The notes below the pieces were generated by a model, which saw only the letters and a list, made by a program, of their open reading frames with translations, searched no databases and was not told where the DNA came from. Positions 32,734 to 43,200 of a DNA stretch of 51,065 nucleotides are shown in pieces (the first letter of the stretch is position 1; each line of letters opens with the position of its first letter). The position numbers and the translations under genes were made by a program. The stretch comes from Streptomyces africanus (GTDB lineage Bacteria; Actinomycetota; Actinomycetes; Streptomycetales; Streptomycetaceae). Location: assembly GCF_002150735.1 (NCBI RefSeq), contig NZ_MUKA01000067.1, positions 1-51,065 of the forward strand. Direction: 5' to 3'.

Positions 32734-34039
32734 GACGCTCCGCCCGCCGGGCGGTTCAGGGCCAGGAGGTCGGTGTGGTGGACGGTGACGCGCAACTGGC
32801 CTGCGGCGCAGGCGGCGAGGCGCTCGGCCAGGTAGGCGTCGGCGCGGGCGCGCAGGTCGGGGCGCTGCTCGACGGCGGCGCCGACCCAGCCGCGCAGCCA
32901 CTGCTCGGTGAGCGCGGCGTGCTCGGGGCCGAGCCGCCAGGGGCTCGGATGCAGCCGGACCGTCGCGCCGTGCTCGGAGAACGCCTCGGTCGCCGCCGTC
33001 ACCGCGTCGGGACCGAGCAGACCGTCCCGGCGCTGGTGGGCGTTGAACGCCTGGGCGATCTCGGAGTCCAGCGGGTGGGACGGCGTCAGCTCCACGCGGC
33101 CGGCGACGGACAGCGTCAGCAGGGCGGGGCAGCCGGCTCCGGCGCAGGCGGCGGCGAGGGCGTCGATCTCCTCGCGGGTGAGGACGTCCAGCAGTGCGGA
33201 CGCCGTCACCAGGGACGCGCCGTGCAGGGCGTCCGCGGTGAGGCGGGCGACGTCGCCGCGCCGCGTCTCCACGGTGACCCGGCTGCCGTCGGCGGCGGAG
33301 CGCGGGGAGGCGACGGCGGCGAAGTGCAGCAGATAGGGGTCGCGGTCGTGCAGGATCCAGTGCTGCGCGCCGTCCAGGCAGGGGGCGAGCCAGCGGCCCA
33401 TCGAGCCGGTCCCGCAGCCGAGGTCGTGGATGACGACCCCGCCGGACTTGCCCGGCAGGTTGGCGAGCCGGATACGCAGGGGGTCGAGCAGATCGTGCGC
33501 CCGCGCGGCGGCATCGGCCGGCTCCCGCAACTGAAGCCACTCGGGCGCGTAACGGGGCGGATCGTCCGGGCCCGCCTCACGCAGTTTCACGGTGGGCCGC
33601 GCGCCGGGATTCCCACTGGGGCCGGCCCCCGGGATGACCGCGTCCGCGGCCTGCCCCGGCCGGCCGCTGCGGGCCGAGCCGACGACCACGGCGTCCGCCG
33701 CTCCGGCAGCCGGCCCGCCGGAGCCCACGCCCCCAGCCACGGCGTCCGCCGACCGGACGTCCTGCCCGCCGGGACCCACGTCCGGCACCACCGTGCCCGC
33801 CGTCCGGGCCGACTGCCCACCGGAACCCACACCCGGCGCCACCGCCCCCGCCGACCAGGCAGACGGTACGCCGGGGCCCACGCCCGGAGCGACGGCGTCC
33901 GCCGGCCGGGCCGACGGGGCGGGCCCGGGCTTCCCGTCCGGACCCGCGCCCGGAATCACGCCGTTCATCGACTCGGCGGCCGCCCTCGGTCCGGGCTGGG
34001 CCGGGATCGTCCCGCTCTGCTGGGTCGTCACCGGGTTCG

Positions 34040-34043
<4 letters not shown>
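32730..34043 (-). CDS. Class I SAM-dependent methyltransferase with 17-residue N-terminal repeats
   Basis: The catalytic part of this 437-residue protein (about 155-437) has motif I IHDLGCGTG (205-213) and an acidic residue after the second strand (LHDRDPYLL), as in class I methyltransferases. The first 150 residues are unusual: five near-identical-length units of 17 residues starting at 50, 67, 84, 101 and 118 (such as AVAPGVGPGVPSAWSAG), with partial units at 28 and 135. They are Gly/Ala/Pro-rich and probably disordered. The ATG at 34041-34043 overlaps the glycosyltransferase stop. Substrate unknown; the context suggests the GTP-derived or glycosylated intermediate. Confidence 0.85.
33594..33962 (-). 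repeat. Degenerate 51-bp tandem repeats within the methyltransferase gene
   Basis: About seven units of 51 bp, coding 17 residues each, lie in frame between the start and the methyltransferase domain. The first unit is longer (22 residues) and the last is 16. The best-kept positions are AV, PG(V/A)G and the closing (R)xA(D/G). Confidence 0.75.
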
Positions 34044-36733
<2,690 letters not shown>

Positions 36734-36841
36734 CGAAGTCCTCCTGAACGATCGGGAAGCGGCTTGCGTACCGAGGGGTGCACAGGCCGCGCACAAGGTA
36801 GCGGCGTTGATCGACTCTGTCACACGGCCGGAGGGTGTTCG

Positions 36842-37603
36842 GTGGCCCTGAACAACACTTACGACGCGAGGCTCGTCCAGCAGGAGACCGCCGTGGGGGC
36901 GGGAGCGCAGATCCTGCTGCTGGCCCTGATCGGTACGGCGATCGGGATGGGCCCGGCGGGCTGGCTGACCGGCCTCGCGTTCGCTGTCGCCACCTGGGCG
37001 GTGCTCTCCCGGGCCCTGCACCGCTCCCGGTTGCGCTCGTTCGGCGCGGCGAACCGGGTCACCCTCGGCCGGGCCACCCTCGTCGGCGGGGTCACCGCGC
37101 TGGTCGCGGACTCCTTCCAGAGCTCGCCGCCCGTCTCGCTGTTCGTCGGCCTGACGGCGGTGGCCCTGATCCTCGACGGCGTCGACGGCAAGGTCGCCCG
37201 CCGCACGGGCACCTCGACGCCGCTGGGCGCGCGCTTCGACATGGAGGTCGACGCGTTCCTGATCCTGGTGCTGAGCGTGTACGTCTCGATGCAACTGGGT
37301 CCGTGGGTGCTGCTCATCGGCGGGATGCGGTACGTCTTCGTCGCCGCCGCCCGGGTCTGGCCCTGGCTGACGGCCGCCCTCCCGCCGAGCACCGCCCGCA
37401 AGACCGTCGCCGCGCTCCAGGGCGTGCTGCTCCTGCTGGCGGGCGCCGGCCTGCTGCCGTACGCGGCCACCTTCGGGGTCGCGGCCCTGGCCCTGGGCCT
37501 GCTGGTGTGGTCGTTCGGACGGGATGTGCTGTGGCTGTACCGGACCTCGCGGGTCGAGAAGGCCCCGGCCCCCCGGCAGGTGCGGGAACTGGTCGCGGGC
37601 TGA
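36842..37603 (+). CDS. CDP-alcohol phosphatidyltransferase family membrane protein
   Basis: This 253-residue membrane protein has the complete catalytic motif D-x2-DG-x2-AR-x8-G-x3-D-x3-D: D112, D115-G116, A119-R120, G129, D133 and D137. About six hydrophobic helices surround it. Such enzymes move a phosphoalcohol from a CDP-alcohol to an acceptor, normally a lipid. The GTG start at 36842 has GGAGGG at 36829-36834. Because it is divergent from the dehydrogenase of the ribA cluster, it may attach the cluster product, or its head group, to a lipid (inference). Confidence 0.9.
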   Translation: MALNNTYDARLVQQETAVGAGAQILLLALIGTAIGMGPAGWLTGLAFAVATWAVLSRALHRSRLRSFGAANRVTLGRATLVGGVTALVADSFQSSPPVSLFVGLTAVALILDGVDGKVARRTGTSTPLGARFDMEVDAFLILVLSVYVSMQLGPWVLLIGGMRYVFVAAARVWPWLTAALPPSTARKTVAALQGVLLLLAGAGLLPYAATFGVAALALGLLVWSFGRDVLWLYRTSRVEKAPAPRQVRELVAG

Positions 37604-37615
37604 CGCCCCGGCCGG

Positions 37616-37999
37616 TCAGGCGTCGAACCGGTCGCGGGCGGTCTCGATGTGCCCGAGGTACTGGTTGGTCCAGCCGCAGATCAGGTCGACCGTGGCGCGC
37701 AGGGCCCGGCCCGGTTCGGTGAGCGTGTACTCGACCTTCGGCGGCACGGTGGGGTGCACCTTCCGGTCGACCAGGCCGTTGCGCTCCAGCATCCGCAGGT
37801 TCTGCGTGAGCATCTTGTGGCTGACGCCCTCGACCTCGTTACGCAACTCGCTGAAGCGCAGGGTGCCTTCACCGAGGGCCTCGATGATCAGCAGCGCCCA
37901 CTTGTTGGCCACGTCGGAGAAGATCTCCCGTGCCAGGGAGTCGGCCCGCCGCAGGTCGGCGTTCTCCGGCAGTTCGTCCCTCACCTGCTTGGTCACCAT
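37616..37999 (-). CDS. HxlR-family transcriptional regulator
   Basis: This 127-residue protein has a winged helix-turn-helix with the family pattern VANKWALLIIEALGEGTLRFSEL and VSHKMLTQNLRMLERNGLVDR, then EYTLTEPGRAL. No cysteine of the redox- or formaldehyde-sensing type is seen at the N-terminus. It is divergent from the RidA-family gene across 122 bp, so it likely controls that gene and itself. The gap contains CACTGAAAAGTG (38013-38024) and CGGTTTCCGAGTAACCG (38054-38070) as possible sites. Confidence 0.92.
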   Translation of the reverse strand: MVTKQVRDELPENADLRRADSLAREIFSDVANKWALLIIEALGEGTLRFSELRNEVEGVSHKMLTQNLRMLERNGLVDRKVHPTVPPKVEYTLTEPGRALRATVDLICGWTNQYLGHIETARDRFDA

Positions 38000-38121
38000 C
38001 TGGTTCCCCAGTCACTGAAAAGTGCGTTCTTCCAGGTCGCCACAGACTCTCCTACGGTTTCCGAGTAACCGCAAGAGAGCGTGACCGCGCGCTCCGCGGG
38101 AGGAACGGAAGGACGGCAACC

Positions 38122-38523
38122 ATGACCACGATCGATGTCTACGACCACGGCATCCCGGCCGAGAACCACTTCGGCTACGCGCAGGCGATCAGGTCCGGCG
38201 ATCTGATCCATGTCTCCGGACAGCTCTCGTTCGACGACGCGGGCGGCTTTGACCCCGAGGACGACGTCGCCGCTCAGCTGGCGGGGACCTACGCCAACAT
38301 CGACAAGGTGCTGGCCCACTACGGCGTCACACGCCACCAGATCGTCTCCCAGACGCTGTACGTGGTGGACCTGGTGAAGAACGCCGACGCGGTGGCGGAG
38401 GGCAACCGGGCCTACTTCGGCGCCCATCGCCCGGTCAGCACGGCTCTGGGCGTCACGGAACTCACCTTCCCGGGACAGGCGGTCGAGATCAGCTGCGTGA
38501 TCGACACGAAGCTGCCCGCCTGA
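38122..38523 (+). CDS. RidA/YjgF-family protein
   Basis: This 133-residue protein belongs to the RidA/YjgF/UK114 family, which hydrolyses reactive enamine/imine intermediates. GDLIHVSGQLSFD near 27-39, the TLYVVDLVKNADAV segment near 74-87, RPVSTALGV near 98-106 and the closing GQAVEISCVI are typical. The position of the imine-binding Arg of classical RidA appears to be absent (VTELTFPG), so it may be one of the Rid subgroups with other activities. A GGAAGGA sequence precedes the ATG. It probably forms a regulatory pair with the divergent HxlR gene. Confidence 0.9.
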   Translation: MTTIDVYDHGIPAENHFGYAQAIRSGDLIHVSGQLSFDDAGGFDPEDDVAAQLAGTYANIDKVLAHYGVTRHQIVSQTLYVVDLVKNADAVAEGNRAYFGAHRPVSTALGVTELTFPGQAVEISCVIDTKLPA

Positions 38524-38565
38524 CCGGTCCCGGCGGGCAGCACTGGTCAGGCATCCGGACAGTGA

Positions 38566-39021
38566 TCAATCCCATGGTGCCGCGAGCAGTTCCCCGAGCT
38601 TGCCGAGGCCCTGGCTCCAGCCTTCCTCGTGGAGAGCCCGGCGCCGCTCCGTGGCGAAGTCACCCTGGTCGAGGACCAGTTCGGACCGCGCGGTGTCGAT
38701 GTCGTGAAGCGACAGCGTCACCACGGTCTCCCGGTCCTCGGGGTCGGGATCCTCCCAGCGGAAGGTGTACGACAGGCCCACCGGGGGCTCGACCTCGATG
38801 TACTCGCCCACCAGGTGGAACAGCTCACCTTCCGGGGGCTGCATCGCGATCCGGTAGGCACCACCCGGACGGAGGTCGCTCTCCACACTCGGGATGGTGA
38901 ACCCGTCCGGCCCCCACCAGCGGGCCAGTTCCCGGGGGTCGGTCAGCTCGCGGAACACGACCGGGCACGATCCGTTCAGGGTGCGCTGCAGATGCAGTCG
39001 CAGCCGGCCGTCCTGTGTCAT
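38566..39021 (-). CDS. SRPBCC (AHSA1-like) domain protein
   Basis: This 151-residue protein is a START-like AHSA1 domain: FRELTDPRELARWWGPDGF near 22-40, RPGGAYRIAMQPPEG near 51-65 and the C-terminal EEGWSQGLGKLGELL helix. These proteins bind hydrophobic ligands in a cavity and often accompany ArsR regulators, but none is adjacent here. Function unknown. Confidence 0.88.
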   Translation of the reverse strand: MTQDGRLRLHLQRTLNGSCPVVFRELTDPRELARWWGPDGFTIPSVESDLRPGGAYRIAMQPPEGELFHLVGEYIEVEPPVGLSYTFRWEDPDPEDRETVVTLSLHDIDTARSELVLDQGDFATERRRALHEEGWSQGLGKLGELLAAPWD

Positions 39022-39098
39022 CGCGCATCACCTCCCACCGAAGGTGCCGGGCATGACCACCGTGCCCAGTCTACGTTTCCCGACCGCAGACGACGATC

Positions 39099-40613
39099 TC
39101 AGCGCCGCGTCCCGGTGCCCACCAGGGCCCGCTCGTACGGGTCGAGGACGACGCCCCGGACGTCGGTGGAGACGCCGGCGATGATCCGCTGGTGGGCCAG
39201 CGGCACGACCGCGTCCGTGCCGAGGACCGCGGCCTCGGCGGCCATGGCCGCGTCCTGCCGCTCGCCCGTGCCGTCGGTCCCGTCGGCCTTCGCGACGGCC
39301 CGGTCGACCTTCCGGTCGCACAGCAGGGCGAGGTTGTAGCCGCCGTCGCAGGTGTAGTCACTGGCGAGGATGCCGACGGGGTCGCCGGTGTCGAGCAGGC
39401 TGTTGCGGGCGCCGATGAAGGCGTCGAACTTCCCCTCCAGCGCGTCGCTCTCCAGCCGCGAGTACTCGCGCACCTGCAGCTTCACCTCGAATCCGGCCTT
39501 TTCGAGCTGCTGTTGCACGACCTGGGCGACCTCGGGGAGTTCGGGCCGGTTGTCGTAGGTGGCGAGGGTGATCCGTGTGCCGTCGGGCCGGGCGGCGGCC
39601 ACGCGCCCCGTCGGCTTCACCCGCCTGCTCTCGGCCCAGGTGACCGCGGGTCCGTAGATGCCCGCGCCCGGGTCGGCGTACCCCTCGAAGACGCCCTTGA
39701 CGATGACGGAGGAGTCGACCGCCGTGCGCGCGGCGGCGCGCACCTCCGGGTCCTTGAAGGGGCCGGTCCTGGTGTTGAGCTGGAGGCTGGTCGTCCGGGT
39801 GGTTCCGGCTTCCTTCAGGGTCTCCTTGTCGAGGGTGGCGGCCTGGGCGACCGGGATCGCCTCGGCGATGTCGACGTCGCCGCTGCGCACCGCGTTGGCG
39901 CGCGCGGTGCCGTCCTTGACGAATCGCGCGTCGATGCCGGAGGCGTGGGCGAGGCCGCCCCAGTAGTCGTCGAAGCGGTCGAGGGTGGCGGATCCGCCGC
40001 TGTCGGCCTTGGTGATCTCGAAGGGCCCGGTGGCGGTGCCGACGGGCGTGGGGGCGCCCTTCTTCCCGTACGCCTTCGGGGAGAGGACCGCCAGGGTCGG
40101 GCTGGACAGGCGCATGGGCAGGACGGGATCGGCCGCGCCGGTGGTGATCCGTACGCCGCGGCTGCCGTCGGCCTCGGCGTCGAGGGTGACACCGGCGAGG
40201 GCGGCGGGCACGGGCTTCGCCTTCGTGGCACGGTTGAGCGCTTCGGCCACGGCGGACGGGGTGACGTCCGTGCCGTCCTGGAAGGTGGCCTCGCGCAGGG
40301 TGAACCGCCAGGTGCGGTCGTTCTCGCGGCGCCAGGACTGGGCGAGCGCGGGGGTCGCGGCACCGTTGGCGTCCAGGGCGGTCAAACCCTCGGTGACGCC
40401 GAGCCGGCTGAGGAGCGTGGCATCGGCTCCGTACGGCGAGAAGTTCTCGGCGGGCGGGAAGGCGAGGGCGACGCGCAGCCGCGAGCCCGACGGCCCGCCG
40501 TCCGACGACGACTCCCCCGGCGGGGAGACGAAGCAGCCGGCCAGGCCCGGGAGGAGGACGAGGGCGGCGAGGAAACGGACGGGACGCTTGATGCTCTTGA
40601 CACGCACTTGCAC
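39099..40613 (-). CDS. Peptide/nickel-type ABC transporter solute-binding lipoprotein
   Basis: This 504-residue protein starts with a lipoprotein signal ending in the lipobox LPGLAGC (lipid-modified C27), followed by a Ser/Gly linker and a family-5 solute-binding fold (PALAQSWRRENDRTWRFTLRE-type region near 88-108, TATGPFEI, FDDYWGG). No permease or ATPase genes lie beside it. Substrates of this family include oligopeptides, nickel and metallophores. The start GTG (40611-40613) is followed in frame by a second GTG at 40607. A 10-bp direct repeat TGCATCAAGG (40620-40629, 40634-40643) lies just upstream. It is divergent from the CooC-like gene. Confidence 0.9.
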   Translation of the reverse strand: MQVRVKSIKRPVRFLAALVLLPGLAGCFVSPPGESSSDGGPSGSRLRVALAFPPAENFSPYGADATLLSRLGVTEGLTALDANGAATPALAQSWRRENDRTWRFTLREATFQDGTDVTPSAVAEALNRATKAKPVPAALAGVTLDAEADGSRGVRITTGAADPVLPMRLSSPTLAVLSPKAYGKKGAPTPVGTATGPFEITKADSGGSATLDRFDDYWGGLAHASGIDARFVKDGTARANAVRSGDVDIAEAIPVAQAATLDKETLKEAGTTRTTSLQLNTRTGPFKDPEVRAAARTAVDSSVIVKGVFEGYADPGAGIYGPAVTWAESRRVKPTGRVAAARPDGTRITLATYDNRPELPEVAQVVQQQLEKAGFEVKLQVREYSRLESDALEGKFDAFIGARNSLLDTGDPVGILASDYTCDGGYNLALLCDRKVDRAVAKADGTDGTGERQDAAMAAEAAVLGTDAVVPLAHQRIIAGVSTDVRGVVLDPYERALVGTGTRR

Positions 40614-40704
40614 AGCATATGCATCAAGGCGTCTGCATCAAGGTGACCCCGAACGGCCCAAGCGATTTGACAGTGGTGACGATCACTCCCTAAACCTAAC
40701 CACA

Positions 40705-40719
40705 TGACATCCATTTTCA
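40705..40719. promoter_or_regulatory. Possible Zur/Fur-type box
   Basis: TGACATCCATTTTCA matches one half (ATTTTCA) of the Zur palindrome seen in Streptomyces exactly and the other half partly. It lies between a TTGACA hexamer (40667-40672, with TAAACC at 40691-40696) and the CooC-like gene, in a locally AT-rich stretch. The assignment is weak. Confidence 0.25.
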
Positions 40720-40735
40720 AAAAGGTGGGACGGTC

Positions 40736-41695
40736 ATGAGGGTCGCGTTCGTCGGCAAGGGCGGCAGCGGCAAGACCACGCTGTCGGCGCTGTTCTCCCG
40801 CCACCTGGCGCGTTCCGGCGCCCCGGTCCTCGCCATCGACGGCGACATCAACCAGCACCTGGCCGAGGCGCTCGGTCCCGCGGAGGTGTCCGCCCCTCCC
40901 CTGGGCGAGCACCTGGACTCGATCAAGGACTACCTGCGCGGCACGAACCCACGCATCGCGTCCCCCGCGGCCATGATCAAGACGACCCCACCGGGACGCG
41001 GTTCCCGCCTCCTCCACCCGCTCGGTGACGACGAACTCCACACCCGGCACGTCGGCCGCGCGGGCGGCGTACCGCTGATGGTGACGGGCGAGTTCGACGA
41101 GTCCGACCTGGGCGTGGCCTGCTACCACTCCAAGCTGGGCGCGGTCGAGCTGTACCTCGGCCACCTGGCCGACGGCCCCGGCGAATACGTCGTGGTCGAC
41201 ATGACGGCGGGCGCGGACGCCTTCGCCTCGGGCCTGTTCACCCGCTTCGACCTCACCTTCCTGGTGGCGGAACCCACCCGCAAGGGCGTCTCCGTCTACC
41301 GCCAGTACCGCGACCACGCGGAACAGTTCGGCATCCGCATCGCGGTCATCGGCAACAAGGTGACCGGCGAGGACGACCTCCTCTTCCTCAAGGACCAGGT
41401 AGGGGACGACCTCCTGACCTACCTGGTCCACTCCCCCTGGGTCCGCGCGGCCGAACAGGGCCGCACCGAGGCCGGCCCGGACGCACTGGCGTCTCTGGAG
41501 CCCCACAACCTCCACGCCCTCCGCGTGCTGCGCGAGGCCGTCGACTCCCACCCCCGCGACTGGGACCGGCTCCACCGCCACGCCGTGGAATTCCACCTGC
41601 GCAACGCCCGAGCGTGGGCGGACGCCCGCACGGGAGAGGACCTGGCCGCCCAAGTGGACCCGGACTTCGCCCCGGGGCCGGCCACCCTGTCGTGA
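40736..41695 (+). CDS. CooC/MinD-like P-loop ATPase
   Basis: This 319-residue protein has a deviant Walker A motif GKGGSGKTT at residues 7-15, an A' motif LAIDGDIN near 32-39 and a Walker B-like VVVDMTAGAD near 149-158, like CooC, a nickel-insertion ATPase, and the MinD/ParA group. IAVIGNKVTGEDD near 199 matches the base-binding NK. A CxC metal motif typical of CooC is not visible, so the metal role is uncertain. It is divergent from the solute-binding lipoprotein gene across 122 bp; a shared metal-related role is conceivable but unproven. AAGGTGGG precedes the ATG. Confidence 0.87.
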   Translation: MRVAFVGKGGSGKTTLSALFSRHLARSGAPVLAIDGDINQHLAEALGPAEVSAPPLGEHLDSIKDYLRGTNPRIASPAAMIKTTPPGRGSRLLHPLGDDELHTRHVGRAGGVPLMVTGEFDESDLGVACYHSKLGAVELYLGHLADGPGEYVVVDMTAGADAFASGLFTRFDLTFLVAEPTRKGVSVYRQYRDHAEQFGIRIAVIGNKVTGEDDLLFLKDQVGDDLLTYLVHSPWVRAAEQGRTEAGPDALASLEPHNLHALRVLREAVDSHPRDWDRLHRHAVEFHLRNARAWADARTGEDLAAQVDPDFAPGPATLS

Positions 41696-41725
41696 GGCGT
41701 GCTCTTCATGTCCCTTGATATCACT

Positions 41726-41756
41726 GGCTACTCGATCCCCGTGGCATCGAGTAGCC
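41726..41756. terminator. Perfect hairpin over the 3' end of the hypothetical gene
   Basis: GGCTACTCGAT (41726-41736) and ATCGAGTAGCC (41746-41756) form an 11-bp stem with a 9-nt loop. The stem contains the TAG stop and the last codons (DATGIE) of the minus-strand gene, and lies between two convergent genes. Confidence 0.6.
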
Positions 41757-42270
41757 GGACCACATCCTTACGCCCATACCCGAGCAGTCGGGCGCGGTCA
41801 GCGGCCATCAGCACCAAGTGCGCGACGATCTCCGCTGCGTATCCGTTCTTGTCGTCCGCGTCGAACCATTCGTGGGGCTTCTCCACACCCAGGCTGTTCA
41901 TCACCAGCCCGTGCTCTCGGCGAACCTCCGCGACGGTACCGGCGACCGCGTCCATGAGCGTCTTCCCTGGCCGCTGGCACTCCAGGGCGAAGCACCCCGA
42001 GTCGACCGGCACGCACCCCTCCGGCGGACGCGCCCGCAGCCCCGCATACCGTTCCTCCCCGAACCCGGAGGCCCGGAACTCGTCGTGCACCAACGAGAAC
42101 CGATGGAAGCCAGGCGGAACCGGAGGGGGTGGAGGCGTGTACTCCCACCCGGCGTCCTCATACAACAGCCGCTTCACCTCTTCTTCTTCGGCATGCGTCA
42201 CGGTGAAGCCGTTGGCCTCGTTGCGCCCGGTGGTCGTGCCGTCGGGGTTGCGGTGGAAGTGCAGGCCCAT
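41728..42270 (-). CDS. Hypothetical protein
   Basis: This 180-residue protein is not recognised. It has a short polar start (MGLHFHRNPDGTTTGR), a run of prolines (YTPPPPPVPPGF near 44-55), Cys residues in EGCVPVDSGCFALECQRPG (near 83-101), and a helical C-terminal half (YAAEIVAHLVLMAADRARLL). Base composition is normal for the region. A GGGAG lies a few bases before the ATG at 42268-42270; a longer upstream start (42318) has no support. Its last codons lie in a perfect hairpin. Confidence 0.65.
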   Translation of the reverse strand: MGLHFHRNPDGTTTGRNEANGFTVTHAEEEEVKRLLYEDAGWEYTPPPPPVPPGFHRFSLVHDEFRASGFGEERYAGLRARPPEGCVPVDSGCFALECQRPGKTLMDAVAGTVAEVRREHGLVMNSLGVEKPHEWFDADDKNGYAAEIVAHLVLMAADRARLLGYGRKDVVRLLDATGIE

Positions 42271-42439
42271 GGTGTGCTCCCGCTGCCGTGATGACAATGG
42301 ACGAGAATTCCCCGTCACCAGCTCGAACGGCCCGCGAAGCCGGCCCGAGCCCGCTTCTCCGCAGCATCATCCGATCGTGTGAAACAGGTGACATGGGAAG
42401 GGCCGACCAAGCGGCATCGGCGGTTGTTACGCTCCTCCG

Positions 42440-43051
42440 GTGAGCATTCCGGGCCCCGCAGAGATCCAAGTGCTGCACGAGAAGCACGCACCCACCGCCG
42501 AGGCGTTCACGCTCGTCCACACGCACTGCGAGATCGTCTGGGGAATCGCCGAGCAACTCCTCTCCGCGCCCCACCTCGCTCACCTCGACGCCGAACTGGT
42601 CCGTGCCGGATGCCTCCTTCACGACATCGGCGTCTACCGCCTCTACGGGGCCGACGGACGGCTGGACCACGAGAACTACGTCCGACACGGACTGCTCGGC
42701 CACGAGATCCTCGAAGCGGAGGGATTCCCCGAGACCCTGCGCCGCTTCTGCTCCCACCACACCGGAGTGGGCCTCACGCGGCACGACATCGCGAGCCAAG
42801 GTCTGCCCCTCCCTCCCGCCGACTACCTGGCGGAGACGGAGGAGGAGAGGCTGGTGATGTACGCGGACAAGTTCCACACCAAGTCCAGGCCGTCGGCGTT
42901 CCTCTCCCCCGATGAATACGCCGCCCACGTCCGCCGCTTCGGTGAGGACAAGGTGACCGCCTTTCAGGCCTTGCGAGCGGAGTTCGGCGACCCGGACCTC
43001 ACCGGTCCCCTGCCGAGCGGCGGGAGCGTCCAGCGGGTGGCCGGTACGTAG
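42440..43051 (+). CDS. HD-domain metal-dependent phosphohydrolase family protein
   Basis: This 203-residue protein has the HD-superfamily order of metal ligands: H in VHTHCEIVW (near 26-34), HD in AGCLLHDIG (near 57-65), H in DHENYVRHGLLGHEIL (near 71-86), HH in FCSHHTGVG (near 99-107) and D in MYADKFH (near 140). The likely activity is hydrolysis of a nucleotide or other phosphoester; substrate unknown. There is no ribosome site; TGTTAC (42425-42430) lies 10 nt before the GTG at 42440, which suggests a leaderless mRNA. Confidence 0.88.
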   Translation: MSIPGPAEIQVLHEKHAPTAEAFTLVHTHCEIVWGIAEQLLSAPHLAHLDAELVRAGCLLHDIGVYRLYGADGRLDHENYVRHGLLGHEILEAEGFPETLRRFCSHHTGVGLTRHDIASQGLPLPPADYLAETEEERLVMYADKFHTKSRPSAFLSPDEYAAHVRRFGEDKVTAFQALRAEFGDPDLTGPLPSGGSVQRVAGT

Positions 43052-43200
43052 GTGACTCACGGCGTCGGCTAGTAAGAGGTGCCCGAAGGACGCCACGGCC
43101 GACCCGTCGTCGCCTCTCGCGCGGTCGAAGCTCGTGTCGGTGAACACGGCAAACCGTAGGTTGTTGACTGTTCACTCCGGAGAGGCTCAGGACTGCCGCC

